Shown piece after piece: positions 20,223 through 22,016 of a stretch of DNA of 22,016 bases. How positions within the stretch are numbered: position 1 is the first letter of the stretch; the number at the start of each line of letters is the position of its first letter. The stretch is taken from NCBI GenBank assembly GCA_902459845.2, contig CABPSV020000153.1, positions 3,811-25,826 on the forward strand. The letters run 5' to 3'. Made by a program: the position numbers and the translations under genes. Under the pieces are notes generated by a model, which was not told the origin of the DNA, did no database searches, and saw nothing but the letters and a program-made list of their open reading frames with translations. The DNA is from Hepatocystis sp. ex Piliocolobus tephrosceles. Lineage: Eukaryota > Apicomplexa > Aconoidasida > Haemosporida > Plasmodiidae.

Positions 20223-20267
20223 TTACTTGTTTAGTCATTTGTTTAATTACTTGTTTAGTCATTTGTT
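20223..20267. repeat. 24-bp repeat TTACTTGTTTAGTCATTTG
   Basis: Two exact copies of a 21-base core 24 bp apart, followed by a degenerate third copy to about 20290. Confidence 0.75.
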
Positions 20268-20322
20268 CATATGTTTAGCCATCTGTTCTTTTTATTACCA
20301 TTTTTTTTTTTGTGTGTCTTTG

Positions 20323-20325
<3 letters not shown>

Positions 20326-20372
<47 letters not shown>
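20326..20372. repeat. T47 homopolymer
   Basis: An unbroken run of 47 T between the two convergent genes, followed by another T run at about 20381-20390. With A36 at 19901-19936 it forms a second inverted A/T pair in the window. Confidence 0.85.
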
Positions 20373-20374
<2 letters not shown>

Positions 20375-20829
20375 CTTCTTTTTTTTTTTTGGACATTTTC
20401 ATTTACACTTTCATTAACCTCTGTTTAAAAAGAAAGCAAAAAAAAAAAGAACTAAATGGAACATAGGACACTCCTACATGTTTATATATGACAAAAAAAA
20501 AAAAAATTACTATTAATTATATTATTATGCTGCCACAGAGTTACTGTACATTTTACATAATCACATGTATGTACTTATATATGTATGTATATAAAGTTGA
20601 GTAGGTAGGTCTACAAGACATAAAAAAATTTAAATTTAAAAAGAAAAAACATTTATTTATATGATTATTTTAAAAATATGCTCAAAACGGTTTTAAAAAA
20701 AACAAAAAAAAAAAGATTAAACCGTGTTGATATACATTTATATATGTATGTGTGCGAAACGATGTTGTACTGTGAATATATATATAAATATTTTTTTTTT
20801 TTTTTTTTAATGGTCACTTTAAAGACATG

Positions 20830-22016
20830 TTAAAAATATAAACCAACTGGAACACAATCTTCGTCTATATCAATCCCTAAATGATATATTACTCCTTGAG
20901 TGTCCTTTTCAGTTAAAGAGGCTATACATTTTATTATTTCATTACATAAAGTTTTTTTATTAAGCCATGTAGTATGTAAATAACCATGTTTTTTTTTTAT
21001 AGAATCAATTTCTTCGTTAGTTAGTGTGCAATTTTTGTTGGCTACTTTATAAATTTTAATTTGCTCTTCTATTTCTAGTAAATAATTTTGATATTTTTTA
21101 ATATTTTTAATTAATTCTATATCTTGAATTAATTTTTTTTTTTTTTTTAATAAATTAAAATATTCATTTTTAACTTCTTCGGTCTGTTTTTTAATCAAAT
21201 CCATATTATTTTTTAATTCTTTAGATTGTTCTAAATTTAAACATTGGAATTCGTTTTGGTTAATTAAATATACTTTTGCTTTACCATATTCTTTACATGT
21301 TAATTTTTTTTCTTCACTCAAATCATCCATAAGTTTTTGAACCAAAGTTTTACCAATAATACCATGTAAGTTATCATATACATTTATTACAGAATAAGGT
21401 CTATTCATCTGTTTCATGTATTTATAAATCTTTTCTTTTGCATCCGATTCATTTAACACAATTTTTACTTGTTTACCTTTATTTGTGTCTTCTTTTTTGG
21501 CCCGCACAACTTTTTTTTTATTTTTCTTTGGATCTTCTTTTGCCGCTGTTTCTGCTAATGGTTCTTGCAGTGGTTCTTGCAGTGGTTCTTGCAGTGGTTC
21601 TTGCAGTGGTTCTTGCAGTGGTTCTTGCAGTGGTTCTTGCAGTGGTTCTTGCAGTGGTTCTTTCAATGGTTCTTTCAGTGGTTCTTTCAGTGGTTCTTTC
21701 AGTGGTTCTACTTCCGTTACTGTTTCTATGTTTACCTCTATTTCTTTCTTCTCTTTATTTTCCTTTCCTGCATGTACAGATTTATTTGTTGTATCATTTC
21801 CTCTAACAACCGTTTCTGCATCTAAAATTTTTTCGGGTTCATTTTTTTTATTCACTCTTTTCCTTTTTTTTTTTTCTTTTTTTTCCGTTTCTACTTCTGC
21901 TTGTACTTCTGCTTGTTTTTCTGCTTGTACTTCTGCTTGTTTTTCTGCTTGTACTTCTGCTTGTATTTTTGCTTCTACTTCTGTCCTTACCCCTGCTTCT
22001 ACTTCTGTCCTTACCC
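20830..22016 (-). CDS. HOP2: HOP2/TBPIP homologue (PSMC3IP family), 5' end outside window
   Basis: HOP2 pairs with MND1 to stimulate DMC1/RAD51 strand exchange in meiosis and acts in the nucleus. From 21444 to about 21241 there is a winged-helix domain: EKIYKYMKQMNRPYSVINVY, then NLHGIIGKTLVQKLMDDL and the KEYGKAKVYLINQ strand. This matches the N-terminal DNA-binding domain of human HOP2. A charged coiled coil follows (about 21240-21030). The C-terminal region ends GIDIDEDCVPVGLYF (stop TAA at 20830-20832). Upstream, the codon at 21855 is GTG. The frame stays open through Lys-rich, AE(V/K)Q and VRTEVEA repeats to the edge, so 394 codons are visible and the start is missing. HOP2 is normally about 220 residues; here at least 190 extra residues precede the winged helix. 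If an intron or later start exists, part of this could be untranslated; the first in-frame ATG lies beyond the window or downstream. Confidence 0.9.
   Translation of the reverse strand, partial: VRTEVEAGVRTEVEAKIQAEVQAEKQAEVQAEKQAEVQAEVETEKKEKKKRKRVNKKNEPEKILDAETVVRGNDTTNKSVHAGKENKEKKEIEVNIETVTEVEPLKEPLKEPLKEPLKEPLQEPLQEPLQEPLQEPLQEPLQEPLQEPLQEPLAETAAKEDPKKNKKKVVRAKKEDTNKGKQVKIVLNESDAKEKIYKYMKQMNRPYSVINVYDNLHGIIGKTLVQKLMDDLSEEKKLTCKEYGKAKVYLINQNEFQCLNLEQSKELKNNMDLIKKQTEEVKNEYFNLLKKKKKLIQDIELIKNIKKYQNYLLEIEEQIKIYKVANKNCTLTNEEIDSIKKKHGYLHTTWLNKKTLCNEIIKCIASLTEKDTQGVIYHLGIDIDEDCVPVGLYF
21553..21708 (-). repeat. 12-bp coding array in HOP2, EPL(Q/K/A), 13 copies
   Basis: Read on the minus strand: four EPLK units, eight EPLQ units and one EPLA unit, all in frame. 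Variants are grouped in blocks, as expected from slippage or unequal exchange. It lies in the N-terminal extension before the winged-helix domain. Confidence 0.93.
21889..22016 (-). repeat. AE(V/K)Q and VRTEVEA coding repeats at the window edge
   Basis: On the minus strand the edge begins with two copies of VRTEVEA(G/K). Five tetrapeptides follow, alternating AEVQ and AEKQ, and then AEVETE. All share the HOP2 frame with no stop codon. The array may continue past the window. Confidence 0.88.

Larger units (their letters stand above)
19837..20829. other. Convergent spacer between cyclin-box gene and HOP2
   Basis: Both flanking genes end here, so it should hold two 3' UTRs and their processing signals. 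It contains a T18 run just after the cyclin-box stop, A36 (19901-19936), a 54-bp hairpin-bearing tandem repeat, a 24-bp repeat (20223-20267), T47 (20326-20372) and then ordinary AT-rich DNA. No gene is seen. Confidence 0.75.

Noticed and set aside
21438..21806. Plus-strand frame with many Val-Leu repeats, membrane-like.
   Set aside because: It is the antisense of the HOP2 EPLQ array. The minus frame contains the recognised winged helix and coiled coil.

Overview
The window looks like nuclear DNA of a malaria parasite (genus Plasmodium). The intergenic DNA is extremely AT-rich, with long A, T and TA runs. The proteins are large and rich in Lys and Asn, interrupted by in-frame low-complexity repeats, and each is read from one apparent exon. 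The conserved cores are eukaryotic housekeeping proteins. I cannot fix the species from sequence alone.

Layout: about 4.0 kb of AT-rich DNA without a recognisable gene (1-4003). Then come translation initiation factor eIF5 (+, 4004-5545), the second-largest subunit of RNA polymerase III, RPC2 (+, 7582-12904), a large divergent cyclin-box protein (+, 15202-19836), and the meiotic recombination cofactor HOP2/TBPIP (-, 20830 to beyond the right edge, start missing). The first three genes run head-to-tail with about 2 kb spacers. The last two converge across a 1 kb spacer.

Four gene-model corrections matter to a user. (1) RPC2 is split over two frames. The natural ATG is at 7582 in one frame, and the conserved core is in the next frame, so a one-base surplus (or unseen splicing) lies near the A-runs at 8007-8022. 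(2) The cyclin-box gene begins at ATG 15202. The frame is open a little further upstream, but only from a GTG. (3) HOP2 does not begin at 21855, which is a GTG. Its frame is open to the window edge. (4) eIF5 begins at ATG 4004, directly after an A8T array that places a TAA in frame every nine bases.

The genes are not a pathway cluster. They are core functions (translation start, Pol III transcription, a probable CDK partner, meiotic strand exchange) in what I recall as conserved Plasmodium gene order. I see no new multi-gene system. The most unusual material is repeat biology. A roughly 180-residue two-family repeat insert sits inside the Pol III catalytic subunit. Pentapeptide arrays occur in two unrelated genes. 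Tandem spacer hairpins with one compensatory base-pair change lie between the convergent genes. Paired long A and T tracts and a polypurine block occupy other spacers. I found no tRNA, rRNA, snRNA, mobile element or CRISPR array.
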